Below are positions 51,901 to 62,067 of a stretch of 64,000 nt of DNA, one piece after another; positions within the stretch are counted from its first letter, which is position 1, and every line of letters begins with the position of its first letter. The DNA comes from Dactylosporangium siamense (GTDB lineage: Bacteria > Actinomycetota > Actinomycetes > Mycobacteriales > Micromonosporaceae), in assembly GCF_016862795.1 (NCBI RefSeq), contig NZ_BONQ01000062.1, positions 1 through 64,000 on the forward strand. The letters are read 5' to 3'. Both the position numbers and the translations under genes were made by a program. The notes below the pieces were generated by a model. That model was not told where the DNA came from, made no database searches, and saw only the letters and a list, made by a program, of their open reading frames with translations.

Positions 51901-52902
51901 GGTGATCGTGGCGCTGTGCGCGCCGTTGGCCAGCAGCCCGCTCGCGTCGACGTGGTCGATGTCGAAGCCGAGGAGGTTGGCGTCGGCCGGGTCGCGGGCG
52001 GTGACCGCGGTGCCGTGGTCGCTGGTGGTGCTGTTGAAGAAGTTCGCCGCCGGGTTGAGCGGGTCGGACAGCGGCGTGCCGTCGAGGCGGATGCCGTCGC
52101 CGCCGCTGCCGCCGTCGCCCTCGTAGGCCACGGCGCCGAGGCTGGTGGTGACGGTGCCGGTCGGCGGGGTCTGGAAGCCGGTGACCGGGATCGTCACGGT
52201 CGCGTCGGCGGGCGTGATGCCGCGCACCGAGCCGAAGCCGTCGTAGACGACCATGTTGCGCACCGGCTGCGCCGGGTCGTGCAGGACGACGACCAGGGAC
52301 CAGGCGGCGTAGCGGTCGTTGACGCCGGTGGCGGCCTGGATGTCGGCCACCGTGTAGGTCCCGGCGCCGGCCCCGGCGACGAGCGCCGACACGTCGGCAT
52401 AGCCCTGGTAGGGCCGATGGCCGGGGAACGTGGTGACGTCGGTGAGCCGGCTCGCGGTGATCGTCCGGTACGCCCCGCCGGGCACCTTGAACCTGACGGT
52501 GTTCCGGCCGGCCTCGTCGGGTGCCGGGGTGCCGGTGCCCGGTGCGGTGTCGCCGCCCCAGAACAGCCCGGCGAACAGGACGGTCGCGGCGGTGGGGACG
52601 GCGAGATCGGCGGTGCTGGAGTTGAACGACGGCTCGGCGTCGACGTCGACGTTGCGCATCCGGTAGCCGTTGTTGTTCAGGGCGCCGCCGGTGGCGGTGC
52701 CGGCGCGGGCCGCGGCACAGCCCGGGTTGACGCCGTCGCAGGTCAGGTTCGCGTTGCCGCGCAGGATGACCGAGCCGCTGGCGTTGACCGAGTACATGGG
52801 CCGGAACGCGGCGACGATCTCGGCGGACGCCGGCCGAGCCCAGTTGATCGCGGCGGCCAGCAGCAGGATGGCAACCACCGCCCGAACGCTCCTGAAAGCC
52901 AC
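48850..52902 (-). CDS. Large LPXTG-type repetitive surface protein
   Basis: A 1350-residue secreted protein. A signal peptide (FRSVRAVVAILLLAAAINWA) leads to an N-terminal domain of about 320 residues found in DUF11-type actinobacterial proteins (VLFAGLFWGGDTA, DRYAAWSLVVVLHDPAQPVR). Two DUF11-like domains follow (near 340-460 and 500-620), then seven Ig-like (Big_9/cadherin-like) repeats of about 90 residues, each with NDTDPDGD-type Ca sites and YTPAAGYxGxDxFxY blocks. Near 1287 comes LPTTG, then a hydrophobic stretch (AVAGLLMLLAGWLL) and basic residues, so it is a sortase substrate for wall anchoring. It probably serves in adhesion or mycelial cohesion. The GTG start has only a weak ribosome site. 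No sortase gene is in the window. Confidence 0.92.
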   Translation of the reverse strand: MAFRSVRAVVAILLLAAAINWARPASAEIVAAFRPMYSVNASGSVILRGNANLTCDGVNPGCAAARAGTATGGALNNNGYRMRNVDVDAEPSFNSSTADLAVPTAATVLFAGLFWGGDTAPGTGTPAPDEAGRNTVRFKVPGGAYRTITASRLTDVTTFPGHRPYQGYADVSALVAGAGAGTYTVADIQAATGVNDRYAAWSLVVVLHDPAQPVRNMVVYDGFGSVRGITPADATVTIPVTGFQTPPTGTVTTSLGAVAYEGDGGSGGDGIRLDGTPLSDPLNPAANFFNSTTSDHGTAVTARDPADANLLGFDIDHVDASGLLANGAHSATITLETTPGTGETFYPGVITFATDLYAPRLTAAKTATDVDGGALERGDEIRYTIRVGNDGLAAAEDTRVADAVPPGTRFVPGSLTIDGVTQSDPADADRAEFNAGVAGFRIGTAGDATHGGRLAVGDSATVSYRVTADAPGATTVLDVAHVSATGADTGVKLRAPSNPAALTLAPTAAADLAVTAGTRPPVVQGAGAVVHPLTVTNLGPDPATGVTLTAVLPAGVTAATPGAGPCTWVAPTLSCAVGTLTAGATFTVDVAADVTGAAAHHAVTTATVTSATPDPRAANDTATAPAVRNAPPAAGPDQATVAAGGTVAVPAAENDTDPDGDTPRVLGIATPPAAGHAVVDATGAIRYTAGPGTGTDTFTYTAGDGLGGTATATVTVTVTAGGPPAGNTAPAAAADTVTVPAATLTFDPLANDTDADGDRLSIVGTGTPTGGTVALTAAGSLVYTPRDGFRGADSFQYTAGDGHGGTSTATVSVTVADHAPVAGADERGVATGTALDVAVLRNDTDPDGDPLTVTAWDAATAHGGTVTNSGGVLRYTPASGYNGTDTFTYTVADGSGGTATGTVTVHVGPALPPAPRADAAGTPTGTPVTVAVLTNDAADDLTVVQVTPGAYGTTTAGAGGVTYTPRAGFSGVDTFRYAVADGRGGLGTATVTVTVFNQAPAGAADTLSVPAGTAAVVPVLANDTDANADPLRVVAATGAAHGTLQVVAGAVRYTPAAGYRGADAFTYTMSDGNGGTGTAAVTLDVGGGGPHAVADAAGTTAGVPVDVAVLANDTANDSDPDGGALTVTAAGTPAHGTTVLHGDGTVTYTPAAGFTGVDIFTYTLNGGSATGTVTVTVAAVPAVPASPPPPGTAGGPVVVTTPMVTTPTGSGAQTISPLDNVTDPDGDPLRVLGVSQPANGTAVLNADGTVTYTPDRGFAGTDSFGYTVTDGTTAVTGTVEVMVGSVDLPTTGAAAAPHAVAGLLMLLAGWLLRTATAVRHAPVASVISPAGRRPGSRASAPTTRRRSRRP

Positions 52903-53023
52903 CTTTCGTGTATACGTGGATACGGTGCGCTATGGGCGGGTTTCCCGGGGCCCGGGTCGGGGTCTCGCGAGTTGCCGGGACGTGCCATATTGACGGCTTC
53001 ACTCTCTTGGAGGGAGCGGCACG

Positions 53024-53931
<908 letters not shown>

Positions 53932-53935
<4 letters not shown>

Positions 53936-54024
53936 ACGACCCGCAGCGAAGCGAGGAGTTGGTCATCATCAGCGCAGTGCCTGGGTCAGGCCGGCGCCGG
54001 AGCGCAGCGGAGGTGGCGGCATGA
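53932..54024 (+). CDS. Intercistronic mini-ORF (coupling cassette copy 2)
   Basis: A 30-residue ORF that begins in the ATGA of the ATPase stop and ends in the ATGA of the permease start. It reads MNDPQRSEELVIISAVPGSG and then RRRSAAEVAA. The last 30 nt (53995-54024) match 45921-45950 (minus) with only two differences and carry the permease's GGAGG site. The shared element suggests a portable translation-coupling cassette. Confidence 0.55.
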
Positions 54025-54953
54025 CCAGGCTGATTCGCAGCGAGCTGCTGAAGCTGCGCACCACGAACATGTGGTGGATCTTCCTGCTGGCGTCGCTGGT
54101 CTTCACCGGTCTCGCGGTCTGGATCAACATCGAGCAGGCGGACCAGGACCTGACCAACCACTACGACCAGTACAACCAGACCGACGGCACGCCGCCCGGG
54201 ATGACCGAGGAGCAGCGGGCCGAGTTCGAGGCCAGTCAGCAGCAGTTCCGGCAGGAGGAGGCGGCCCGGGTCGCCAAGGCGCAGAGCGCCCTCGGACTCG
54301 CCAAGGCCGCGGCGAACATCTACACCTCGGGCCAGTTCTTCGGACTGCTCCTGGTGATGCTCCTGGCGATCCTGGTGATCACCAACGAGTTCTACCACCA
54401 GACCGCGACCGCGACGTTTCTCGCGACGCCGAAGCGGACCAAGGTCATCACGGCGAAGCTCATCACCGCGTCGCTCGTGGGCGTGCTGTTCTGGGTGATC
54501 ACCACGGCGATCTCGGTCACCGTCGGGGCGCTCTACTTCGGCGCCAAGGGGCTCGGCAACAGCTTCGGGCACTGGACGGCGCAGCAGGCACTGCTGCTCA
54601 ACCTGCTGGTGTACGTGCTGTGGGCCATCTTCGGCATCGGCATCGGCGTGCTGCTGCGCAGCCAGATCGGCGCGACCATCACCGCCGCGGTCCTCTACAC
54701 CGCCGGCACGTGGGCCGCGCTCATCGTGCTCCAGCTGATCTACAGCCTGGTGATCAAGGAAGACTGGGTCATGGAGAGCGCGGTCTACATCCCGCCGCTG
54801 GCATCCATGCACGTCGTCGGCGGGCTGGACGCCATGATCGGCGGCGACGTCGACCTGCCGCCGCGGTGGGCCGGCGCGGTCGTGCTGATCGCGTGGGCGG
54901 TCGTGCTCGGCACCGTCGGCACGTTGATCACGCGGAAGCGTGACATCGCGTAA
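54021..54953 (+). CDS. ABC-2 type transporter permease
   Basis: A 310-residue membrane protein. It begins with the ABC-2 hallmark (TRLIRSELLKLRTTNMWWIF), has six hydrophobic segments and an extracellular Glu/Gln-rich loop of about 80 residues after the first one. EFYHQTATATFLATPKRTKV is the cytoplasmic loop that engages the ATPase. It pairs with the ATPase two ORFs upstream, forming a homodimeric or heterodimeric exporter. A long hairpin follows the stop. Confidence 0.93.
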   Translation: MTRLIRSELLKLRTTNMWWIFLLASLVFTGLAVWINIEQADQDLTNHYDQYNQTDGTPPGMTEEQRAEFEASQQQFRQEEAARVAKAQSALGLAKAAANIYTSGQFFGLLLVMLLAILVITNEFYHQTATATFLATPKRTKVITAKLITASLVGVLFWVITTAISVTVGALYFGAKGLGNSFGHWTAQQALLLNLLVYVLWAIFGIGIGVLLRSQIGATITAAVLYTAGTWAALIVLQLIYSLVIKEDWVMESAVYIPPLASMHVVGGLDAMIGGDVDLPPRWAGAVVLIAWAVVLGTVGTLITRKRDIA

Positions 54954-54972
54954 CGCTTATATCAGATCTACG

Positions 54973-55006
54973 ACAACTGTGGCCGCCAAATGGCGGCCAC
55001 AGTTGT
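54973..55006 (+). terminator. Strong terminator hairpin after the ABC exporter
   Basis: ACAACTGTGGCCGCCA pairs with TGGCGGCCACAGTTGT: 16 bp of perfect stem with two central bases, starting 20 nt after the permease stop. There is no long T run, as is usual in actinobacteria. Confidence 0.88.
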
Positions 55007-55141
55007 ATGGGATGGACCCATTCCGTCGTCTACATGGTCACTTCGGCGGGCGTCGGCGACGAACGAGCGTTAGGCAGCGCGTAACCTTGACGCGGATCCG
55101 ACCACCACAGCAACTCCGTTTGGAAGAGGCGATCAACAGCC

Positions 55142-58100
55142 GTGTCGACCCAAGCGACCAACTCGCAGGAGAACCCCTTGGCGGGTTTCGGCCCGAACGA
55201 GTGGATCGTCGAGGACATGTATCAGAGGTACCTCGCCGACCCGGCCAGCGTGGACCCCGCGTGGCACGACTTCTTCGCCGACTACAAGCCCAACGGGGAC
55301 GGTGCCGAGGCCAGCTCGGCGACGCCCGCCGGGGCGGCTGAGCCGGCGTCCACTGCCACCCCCGCTGCCACCGCATCTGTTACAGCGCCAAGAGCCGCCG
55401 CCGTCCCCGCCGCTCCACCGGCACCCGCGGCGTCCACCGCCGCCGCGGCCTCCCCGGCCGCCTCGGTGCCGGCCGCCGCCGCGCCGGCAGCCCCGGCCAA
55501 GCCCGTGCAGAAGGCCGCCCCGGCGACCAGGCCCGCGCCGACCAAGCAGGCGCCCGCCGCACCGGGTGGCGCGAAGCACACCCCGCTGCGCGGCGTCGCC
55601 GCCCGGATCGTGCAGAACATGGACGCGTCGCTGGAGGTGCCGACCGCCACGAGCGTCCGCGCCGTGCCGGCGAAGCTGCTGTCCGACAACCGCGTCGTGA
55701 TCAACAACCACCTGGCCCGCGGCCGCGGTGGCAAGGTCAGCTTCACGCACCTGATCGGCTTCGCGATGGTCCGGGCGCTCGCCGCGCACCCGGAGATGAA
55801 CAACGCCTTCGCCGAGATCGACGGCAAGCCCAACCTGGTGCAGCCCGAGCACGTCAACCTCGGCATCGCGATCGACCTGACCAAGCCCGACGGCACGCGC
55901 AACCTGGTGGTGCCGAGCATCAAGGCCGCCGACACCATGGACTTCCGCCAGTTCTGGTCGGCCTATGAGGACATCGTGCGCCGGGCCCGGCGCAACGAGC
56001 TGACCATGGAGGACCACAGCGGCGCCACGGTCTCGCTGACCAACCCGGGCGGCATCGGCACCGTGCACTCCATGCCGCGGCTCATGGCCGGGCAGGGCAC
56101 GATCATCGGCGTCGGCGCGATGGAGTACCCGGCGCCCTACGCCGGGATGTCCGACGAGACCCTGGCCGACCTCGGCATCAGCAAGATCCTGACGCTGACC
56201 AGCACCTATGACCACCGGATCATCCAGGGCGCGCAGTCCGGGGAGTTCCTGAAGGTCATGCACGAGCTGCTGCTCGGCGAGCACGGGTTCTACGACCAGA
56301 TCTTCACCGCCCTGCGGATCCCCTACGAGCCGGTCCGCTGGGTCCGCGACGTGGCCCGCACCTCCGAGGGCCAGATCGACAAGGCGGCCCGGGTCGTGGA
56401 GCTCATCCACGCCTACCGCGTGCGCGGCCACCTCATGGCCGACACCGACCCGCTGGAGTTCCGCATCCGCCGCCACCCGGACCTCGACGTCCTGGAGCAC
56501 GGCCTGACCCTGTGGGACCTCGACCGGGTCTTCCCGGTCGGCGGGTTCTCCGGCAAGCAGAAGATGAAGCTGCGGGCCGTCCTCGGCGTGCTGCGCGACT
56601 CCTACTGCCGGCGGGTCGGCGTGGAGTACATGCACATCATGGACCCGGAGGAGCGGCGCTGGGTCGCCGAGCGGGTCGAGAAGCCCTACGAGAAGCCCGG
56701 CACCGCCGAGCAGAAGCACATCCTGAACCGGCTCAACGCCGCCGAGGCGTTCGAGACGTTCCTGCAGACCAAGTACGTCGGCCAGCGCCGCTTCTCGCTG
56801 GAGGGCGGCGAGTCGCTGATCCCGCTGCTCGACGAGATCCTGCAGAACTCGGCCGAGGGCGGCCTGGACGAGGTCGTCATCGGCATGGCGCACCGCGGCC
56901 GGCTCAACGTCCTGGCCAACATCGTCGGCAAGCCCTACGAGAAGATCTTCTCGGAGTTCGAGGGGCACCTGGACCTCAAGTCGGCGCACGGCTCCGGCGA
57001 CGTCAAGTACCACCTGGGCATGACCGGCAAGTACACGCACCCGGACGGTGAGCACGCGACGACCGTCTCGGTCACCGCCAACCCGTCGCACCTGGAGGCC
57101 GTCAACCCGGTGCTGGAAGGCATCGTGCGGGCCAAGCAGGACTCGATCGACCTCAAGCTCGAGGGCTACACGGTCCTGCCGCTGCTGATCCACGGCGACG
57201 CCGCGTTCGCCGGCCAGGGCGTGGTCGCCGAGACGCTGAACCTGTCGCAGCTGCGCGGCTACCGCACCGGCGGCACCGTCCACGTCGTGGTCAACAACCA
57301 GGTCGGGTTCACCACCGCGCCGGAGTACTCGCGCTCGTCGCTGTACTCCACCGACATCGCCCGGATGATCCAGGCGCCGATCTTCCACGTCAACGGCGAC
57401 GACCCGGAGGCCGTGGTCCGCGTCGCGCGGCTCGCCTTCGAATACCGTCAGGCGTTCAACAAGGACGTCGTCATCGACCTGGTCTGCTACCGGCGCCGCG
57501 GGCACAACGAGGGCGACGACCCGTCGATGACCAACCCGTTGATGTACGCGATCATCGACCAGAAGCGCTCGGTGCGAAAGATCTACACCGAGGAGCTGAT
57601 CGGCCGCGGCGACATCCCGATCACCGAGGCCGAGGCCCTGCTCAAGGACTACCACGAGCAGCTGGAGACGGTGTTCAAGGCGACCCGCGACGCGTCGTCC
57701 AACCCGGCGTCGCGGCTGACCCGCCTCCGCGAGCCGGAGCCGGAGCCGGTGGTCGAGACCGCGATCGACGCCAGCGTCATGCACGCGATCGGCGAGGCGA
57801 ACGTCAAGCTCCCCGAGGGCTTCACCCCGCACAAGCGCGTGCAGCAGCTGCTGGACCGCCGGGCGAAGATGGCCGCCGAGGGCGACATCGACTGGGGCTT
57901 CGCCGAGATCATCACGTTCGGCTCGCTGGTCAACCAGGGCGTCACCGTCCGGCTCTCCGGCCAGGACTCCCGCCGCGGCACGTTCGTGCAGCGCCACGCC
58001 GGCATCGTCGACGCGGAGACCGGCAGCGACTACATGCCGATGTCCGCGCTGATCAAGGACAACGCGAAGCTCTTCATCTACGACTCGCTGCTGTCGGAGT

Positions 58101-58927
58101 TCGCCGCGATGGGCTTCGAGTACGGGTACTCGGTGGAGAACCCCGACGCGCTCGTCATGTGGGAGGCGCAGTTCGGCGACTTCGTCAACGGCGCGCAGTC
58201 CATCGTCGACGAGTTCATCTCCTCCGGCGAGGTCAAGTGGGGCCAGCGCACCGCGGTGACGCTGCTCCTGCCGCACTCGCACGAGGGCCAGGGTCCCGAC
58301 CACACGTCGGGCCGGCTCGAGCGCTACCTGCAGCTGTGCGCCGAGGACAACATGCGGGTCGCGGTGCCGACCACCCCGGCGAACCACTTCCACCTGCTGC
58401 GCCGCCAGGCGCTGTCGCCGAAGAAGAAGCCGCTCGTCGTGTTCACGCCCAAGTCGCTGCTGCGGCACCGGCTGTGCGTGTCCCCGGTCGAGGACTTCAC
58501 CACGGGCACCTTCGCCACCGTGCTGGGCGACCCCGGCATCAAGGGCACCGCCCTGGACACCGCCGGCGTCAAGCGCGTCCTGCTGTGCTCCGGCAAGGTC
58601 TTCTACGACCTGCTGCAGGCCCGCACCGAGCGCGACATCACCGACACCGCCATCATCCGGGTCGAGCAGCTCTACCCGATGCCGGTCGAGGAGCTGCGCG
58701 AGGCCCTGGCCCAGTTCCCCAACGCGGAGGACTTCGCCTGGGTGCAGGAGGAGCCGGCCAACCAGGGCGCCTGGTCGTTCATCGCCCTCAACCTGCTGGA
58801 GCACCTGCAGGGCGTCGGGCTGCGCCGCATCTCCCGCCCCGCCGCGGCCGCCCCGGCGGTCGGCTCGACCAAGCTGCACGACGCCGAGCAGCAGGCCCTG
58901 ATCGAGGCGGCGCTGCCGAAGCGCTGA
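55142..58927 (+). CDS. kgd: Multifunctional 2-oxoglutarate metabolism enzyme (E2-E1 fusion)
   Basis: A 1261-residue fusion enzyme of the OdhA/Kgd type, the actinobacterial form of 2-oxoglutarate dehydrogenase. It opens with [20 protein letters not shown], then a long Ala/Pro linker to about 130. The E2 acyltransferase core spans about 145-370; its active-site block reads [12 protein letters not shown], the OdhA-specific form of HxxxDG. The E1 part follows, with THDP-dependent motifs [10 protein letters not shown] (near 427), [20 protein letters not shown] (near 685) and NNQVGFTT (near 718). The C-terminal pyrimidine-binding domain ends near 1230. It converts 2-oxoglutarate in the TCA cycle; the family is inhibited by FHA proteins that are phosphorylated by PknG/PknB. 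No such FHA gene is nearby. GTG start. Confidence 0.97.
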   Translation: MSTQATNSQENPLAGFGPNEWIVEDMYQRYLADPASVDPAWHDFFADYKPNGDGAEASSATPAGAAEPASTATPAATASVTAPRAAAVPAAPPAPAASTAAAASPAASVPAAAAPAAPAKPVQKAAPATRPAPTKQAPAAPGGAKHTPLRGVAARIVQNMDASLEVPTATSVRAVPAKLLSDNRVVINNHLARGRGGKVSFTHLIGFAMVRALAAHPEMNNAFAEIDGKPNLVQPEHVNLGIAIDLTKPDGTRNLVVPSIKAADTMDFRQFWSAYEDIVRRARRNELTMEDHSGATVSLTNPGGIGTVHSMPRLMAGQGTIIGVGAMEYPAPYAGMSDETLADLGISKILTLTSTYDHRIIQGAQSGEFLKVMHELLLGEHGFYDQIFTALRIPYEPVRWVRDVARTSEGQIDKAARVVELIHAYRVRGHLMADTDPLEFRIRRHPDLDVLEHGLTLWDLDRVFPVGGFSGKQKMKLRAVLGVLRDSYCRRVGVEYMHIMDPEERRWVAERVEKPYEKPGTAEQKHILNRLNAAEAFETFLQTKYVGQRRFSLEGGESLIPLLDEILQNSAEGGLDEVVIGMAHRGRLNVLANIVGKPYEKIFSEFEGHLDLKSAHGSGDVKYHLGMTGKYTHPDGEHATTVSVTANPSHLEAVNPVLEGIVRAKQDSIDLKLEGYTVLPLLIHGDAAFAGQGVVAETLNLSQLRGYRTGGTVHVVVNNQVGFTTAPEYSRSSLYSTDIARMIQAPIFHVNGDDPEAVVRVARLAFEYRQAFNKDVVIDLVCYRRRGHNEGDDPSMTNPLMYAIIDQKRSVRKIYTEELIGRGDIPITEAEALLKDYHEQLETVFKATRDASSNPASRLTRLREPEPEPVVETAIDASVMHAIGEANVKLPEGFTPHKRVQQLLDRRAKMAAEGDIDWGFAEIITFGSLVNQGVTVRLSGQDSRRGTFVQRHAGIVDAETGSDYMPMSALIKDNAKLFIYDSLLSEFAAMGFEYGYSVENPDALVMWEAQFGDFVNGAQSIVDEFISSGEVKWGQRTAVTLLLPHSHEGQGPDHTSGRLERYLQLCAEDNMRVAVPTTPANHFHLLRRQALSPKKKPLVVFTPKSLLRHRLCVSPVEDFTTGTFATVLGDPGIKGTALDTAGVKRVLLCSGKVFYDLLQARTERDITDTAIIRVEQLYPMPVEELREALAQFPNAEDFAWVQEEPANQGAWSFIALNLLEHLQGVGLRRISRPAAAAPAVGSTKLHDAEQQALIEAALPKR

Positions 58928-58945
58928 CCGTCCGTTCGTCGTTTC

Positions 58946-58971
58946 GCGGGGAGGGCCCACGCCCTCCCCGC
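58946..58971 (+). terminator. Terminator after kgd
   Basis: GCGGGGAGGGC pairs perfectly with GCCCTCCCCGC around a 4-nt loop, 18 nt after the kgd stop. The DUF6104 start lies 19 nt further on, so the hairpin may reduce read-through into it. Confidence 0.85.
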
Positions 58972-58990
58972 AACCTTGCTGGGGGTGCCC

Positions 58991-59167
58991 ATGTACTTCA
59001 CCGACCGCGGCATCGAGGAACTCGCCCAACGCCGTGGCGAGGAAGAGGTCACGTTCGAGTGGTTGGCCGAGCGTCTCCGCGACTTCGTCGACCAGAATCC
59101 CGAGTTCGAAATCCCGGTCGAACGCCTCGCCGTCTACCTGGCCCGCCTGGACGACGACGAAGACTGA
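58991..59167 (+). CDS. DUF6104 small protein
   Basis: A 58-residue protein of the conserved actinobacterial DUF6104 family (MYFTDRGIEELAQRRGEEEV, then FEWLAERLRDFVDQNPEFEI). It is often encoded right after kgd in this group, which suggests a link to it, but no function is known. It is all-helical by pattern with an acidic tail (LDDDED). GGGGG 5 nt upstream is the ribosome site. Confidence 0.9.
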   Translation: MYFTDRGIEELAQRRGEEEVTFEWLAERLRDFVDQNPEFEIPVERLAVYLARLDDDED

Positions 59168-59315
59168 TGCTTTTGCCCGCTTTTGGGGACATTCACGTCC
59201 GATCGCATCCACCAAATGGGTCGTTCAAGGACAACCTGGTGTAGTCCGGCAAGCCAATCGATTGTCCCCAGTCGGGTGATAACGGCGTAGCGCATCTCGC
59301 ACCTACATTCTGTAC

Positions 59316-60350
59316 GTGCCCCGAAGTCGCAACCGTTCTGCAACCGTGTCGCTCCTGGCCGCCGCCCTGCTCCTCCTGGGCGGCGCTTTTTCGGCCTCAG
59401 GCGCCGAGACGACCAGCGAGCCGATCGCGGCCGCGGCGGGTGCCAGCACCGTCGGCCCGATCGACCACGCGGTCGGCGTGCAGCACTTCCAGTTCGCCCG
59501 GGGCAAGGACCGCCCGCTGCCCACCACCGTGTGGTACCCGACCCGCGGATCGGCCCGCAGGATCAAGGGCCGCGTCCAGGGCGACGCCGAGCCCCTGCCG
59601 GGCCGGCACCCGCTGATCGTGTGGAGCCACGGCTTCTACAGCAACCCGCAGATGCAGGAGGGCATGACCAAGTTCCTGGCCGAGGCCGGTTACGTGGTCG
59701 TCGCCGCGGCGTACCCCTTCACGAAGAAGGACACGCCGAAGTTCAACAAGTACGACGTGCCGAACCAGTCGCTGGACGCGTCGTTCGTCATCACGCAGAT
59801 GCTGCGGCCCGGCAACCCGCTCGCCGACAGCATCGACACCGACCGGATGGCGGCCGTCGGGCACTCCGGCGGCGGCACCACCACCGACGGGCTGTTCACC
59901 GTGCACCGCGACCCGCGCCTCAAGGCCGGCATCATCTTCGCGGGCCGGCCGGCCGGGGCCTACCAGGGCAGCCCCGTGCCGCTGCTGTTCATCCACGGTG
60001 ACAAGGACCCGGTGGTCGCCTACGAGCAGGGCCGCACGTCCTACGGCGCGGCGCCGTGGCCGAAGGCGTTCCTCACCATCATCGGCGGCGAGCACGGCGC
60101 CGGCACGAACGACCCGGAACGCGGCCACCACCAGGCGATGGCGACGCTGCTCGACTTCCTCACCTGGGCGCTCGACGGTGACGACACTGCCCGGCTCCGG
60201 CTGAGCGGCGACGCCACGCTCGACGGTGTGACCCGGTTCGAATCGGTCGGGATCTACAGCACCAGCAGCACCACGACAACGACGAGCACGACCGCCACCA
60301 CAGCGCCGGCCACGATGAAGCCGAGCTTGGAACCGGTCGCGGCGGGCTGA
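59316..60350 (+). CDS. Secreted alpha/beta hydrolase (dienelactone/chlorophyllase-like)
   Basis: A 344-residue exported hydrolase. The signal peptide (VSLLAAALLLLGGAFSASG) is clear. The nucleophile elbow is VGHSGGGTTTDGLFT, with the catalytic Asp in HGDKDPVVAYEQ and His in GGEHGAGT. An oxyanion segment lies at WSHGFYSNPQM. The GTG start has no ribosome site, but TACATT six bases before it suits a -10 box, so the mRNA may be leaderless. The Thr/Ser/Ala-rich tail overlaps an opposite-strand gene by 97 bp. A paralogue is encoded at 62725-63666. Substrate: a soluble ester or polyester, unresolved. Confidence 0.88.
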   Translation: MPRSRNRSATVSLLAAALLLLGGAFSASGAETTSEPIAAAAGASTVGPIDHAVGVQHFQFARGKDRPLPTTVWYPTRGSARRIKGRVQGDAEPLPGRHPLIVWSHGFYSNPQMQEGMTKFLAEAGYVVVAAAYPFTKKDTPKFNKYDVPNQSLDASFVITQMLRPGNPLADSIDTDRMAAVGHSGGGTTTDGLFTVHRDPRLKAGIIFAGRPAGAYQGSPVPLLFIHGDKDPVVAYEQGRTSYGAAPWPKAFLTIIGGEHGAGTNDPERGHHQAMATLLDFLTWALDGDDTARLRLSGDATLDGVTRFESVGIYSTSSTTTTTSTTATTAPATMKPSLEPVAAG

Positions 60351-60433
60351 GCCGCCTGGTTGTTGTTGTTGTTGTCCACCCACGCCTGGAATGCCTGAGT
60401 GTTCTGACTTGGGTCAATGCGCTCATCGGGCAT
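60254..60433 (-). CDS. Small tail-anchored membrane protein
   Basis: A 59-residue protein: MPDERIDPSQNTQAFQAWVD, a run of five Asn residues, then one C-terminal membrane helix (GFIVAGAVVAVVLVVVVVLL), so its N-terminus faces the cytoplasm. The Asn run comes from a five-unit AAC repeat on the minus strand. ATG at 60451 (18 nt upstream) is an alternative start. About 97 bp overlap the 3' end of the convergent hydrolase. I consider it likely real because its composition is typical of small tail-anchored proteins in this clade. Confidence 0.6.
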   Translation of the reverse strand: MPDERIDPSQNTQAFQAWVDNNNNNQAAQPAATGSKLGFIVAGAVVAVVLVVVVVLLVL

Positions 60434-60504
60434 GGCCGACAGAATACCCATGACCTGACCTGCGGACAGTGGCCGAACGTGTCGGATTGTGGCACTCTCC
60501 GTCA

Positions 60505-62067
60505 ATGGCCGCTTGGCACTCCCCGTCGGCCGCCTGGCGGGAACGCTCCTGGTGGGGCTGGGGATGGGCCGGCGAGGCCCTCGACGACGACGCGTGCCGC
60601 CGGCTCGCGGAGACCGCGCTGCGCCCCTGGATGCCGATCGACGGGTCGGTCCTGCCGGTGCCCTACGACCCGGTCCTCGACCCGCCGCGGCTGATCCCCC
60701 CGTCGATCATGGAGGAGGCGTTCACCGCCGACTCGGTGACGCGGGCCGCCCACACCTACGGCAAGGCGTTCCGCGACGTCGTCCGGGCCCTGCACGGCCG
60801 CCTCGAGAACCCGCCCGACCTGGTCTGCCACCCGCGCACCGCACACGACGTCGTCGCCACCCTCGACTGGGCCGAGGCGGTCGGCGCGGCGGTCGTGCCG
60901 TACGGCGGCGGCACCTCCGTCGTCGGCGGCGTCGAATACCGCGGCGACGCCCCGTGGATCTCCCTCGACCTGAGCCGGCTCAACCGCATCGGCGAGGTCG
61001 ACGAGGTCAACCACGCGGTCCGGGTCCAGGCCGGCGTGTTCGGCCCCGCCCTCGAACAGGCCCTGGCACCGCACGGGCTGACCCTGCGGCACTACCCGCA
61101 GAGCTTCGAGTTCTCCACCGTCGGCGGCTGGCTCGCGACCCGCTCCGCCGGACACTACGCGACCGGCCCGACCCGCATCGACGACTTCGTCGAGGCACTG
61201 CGGGTGATCACGCCGCAGGGGCCGGTGGAGTCGTTGCGGGTGCCCGGCAGCGGCGCCGGCCCGTCCACCGACGCGCTGTTCCTGGGCTCGGAGGGCACCC
61301 TCGGCGTGATCGTGGAGGCGTGGCTGCGGGTCAGCGCCCGCCCGTCGTCCTCGGAAAGGGCTTCGACGTCGGTGGCGTTCCCGGTGTACGCCGAAGCCGT
61401 CGCCGCCGTCCGCGCGATCCTGCAGGCCGGCCTGCGGCCGAGCAACTGCCGCCTGCTCGACCCGGTCGAGGCGATGCTGAACGCCGGGGCGACCGACGGC
61501 CAGGCGCGGCTGCTCCTGGGCTTCGAGGGACCGACCACGCCCCTGCTCGCCGACGCCCTCACCATCTGCGCGGACCACGGCGGCACCGCCACGTCGAAGG
61601 GTGACCAGGGCACCTGGCGGGACGCGTTCCTGCGCGCGCCGTACACCAGGGACGCCCTGATCAGGCTCGGGCTCGTCGTCGAAACGGTCGAGACCGCCTG
61701 CACGTGGAGCAGGTTCGACGCGCTGCACGCGGCCGTGATCGCCGCCGCGCAGGCCGCCGCCCCGGCCCGGGTCGCCGTGGTCACCTGCCGCTTCACCCAC
61801 GCCTACCCGGACGGCCCCGCGCCCTACTTCACGATCATCACCCCCGCGCGGCGCGGCGCCGAGGTAGCCATCTGGGACGAGATCAAGGCCGCGGTCAGCG
61901 AGGCCATCGCCGCCAACGGCGGCACGATCACCCACCATCACGCCGTCGGCCGCGACCACCTGCCGTGGCTGGCCGAGCAGCGCGACCCGCTGTTCACCGA
62001 CGTGCTGCGGGCCGCGAAACGCACCCTAGACCCCCGCGGCATCCTCAACCCGGGAGCGCTGTTCTGA
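60505..62067 (+). CDS. FAD-linked oxidase of the alkyl-DHAP synthase (AGPS) family
   Basis: A 520-residue VAO-type flavoenzyme. The FAD-binding motif VVPYGGGTSVVGGVEYRGD lies near 132-150, with STVGGWLATRSAGHYATGPT near 215, GSEGTLGVIVEAWLRV near 265 and the histidine-rich active-site loop THHHAVGRDHL near 473, which is characteristic of alkyl-dihydroxyacetone-phosphate synthases and rarely seen in simple glycolate oxidases. The last residues are LDPRGILNPGALF. Bacterial members may make ether lipids or oxidise hydroxy acids; the substrate is unproven. Its 3' end overlaps the Pr6Pr gene by 42 bp. Confidence 0.9.
   Translation: MAAWHSPSAAWRERSWWGWGWAGEALDDDACRRLAETALRPWMPIDGSVLPVPYDPVLDPPRLIPPSIMEEAFTADSVTRAAHTYGKAFRDVVRALHGRLENPPDLVCHPRTAHDVVATLDWAEAVGAAVVPYGGGTSVVGGVEYRGDAPWISLDLSRLNRIGEVDEVNHAVRVQAGVFGPALEQALAPHGLTLRHYPQSFEFSTVGGWLATRSAGHYATGPTRIDDFVEALRVITPQGPVESLRVPGSGAGPSTDALFLGSEGTLGVIVEAWLRVSARPSSSERASTSVAFPVYAEAVAAVRAILQAGLRPSNCRLLDPVEAMLNAGATDGQARLLLGFEGPTTPLLADALTICADHGGTATSKGDQGTWRDAFLRAPYTRDALIRLGLVVETVETACTWSRFDALHAAVIAAAQAAAPARVAVVTCRFTHAYPDGPAPYFTIITPARRGAEVAIWDEIKAAVSEAIAANGGTITHHHAVGRDHLPWLAEQRDPLFTDVLRAAKRTLDPRGILNPGALF

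Noticed and set aside
49009-52990. Long plus-strand open frame opposite the LPXTG protein
   Set aside because: Ala/Arg/Gly/Val low-complexity shadow of the repetitive minus-strand gene. Only its last 31 codons (53932-54024) coincide with something real, the mini-ORF.
55133-59215. Long minus-strand open frame opposite kgd
   Set aside because: Antisense shadow of a strongly conserved gene; Arg/Gly/Val/Leu-biased with no domains.
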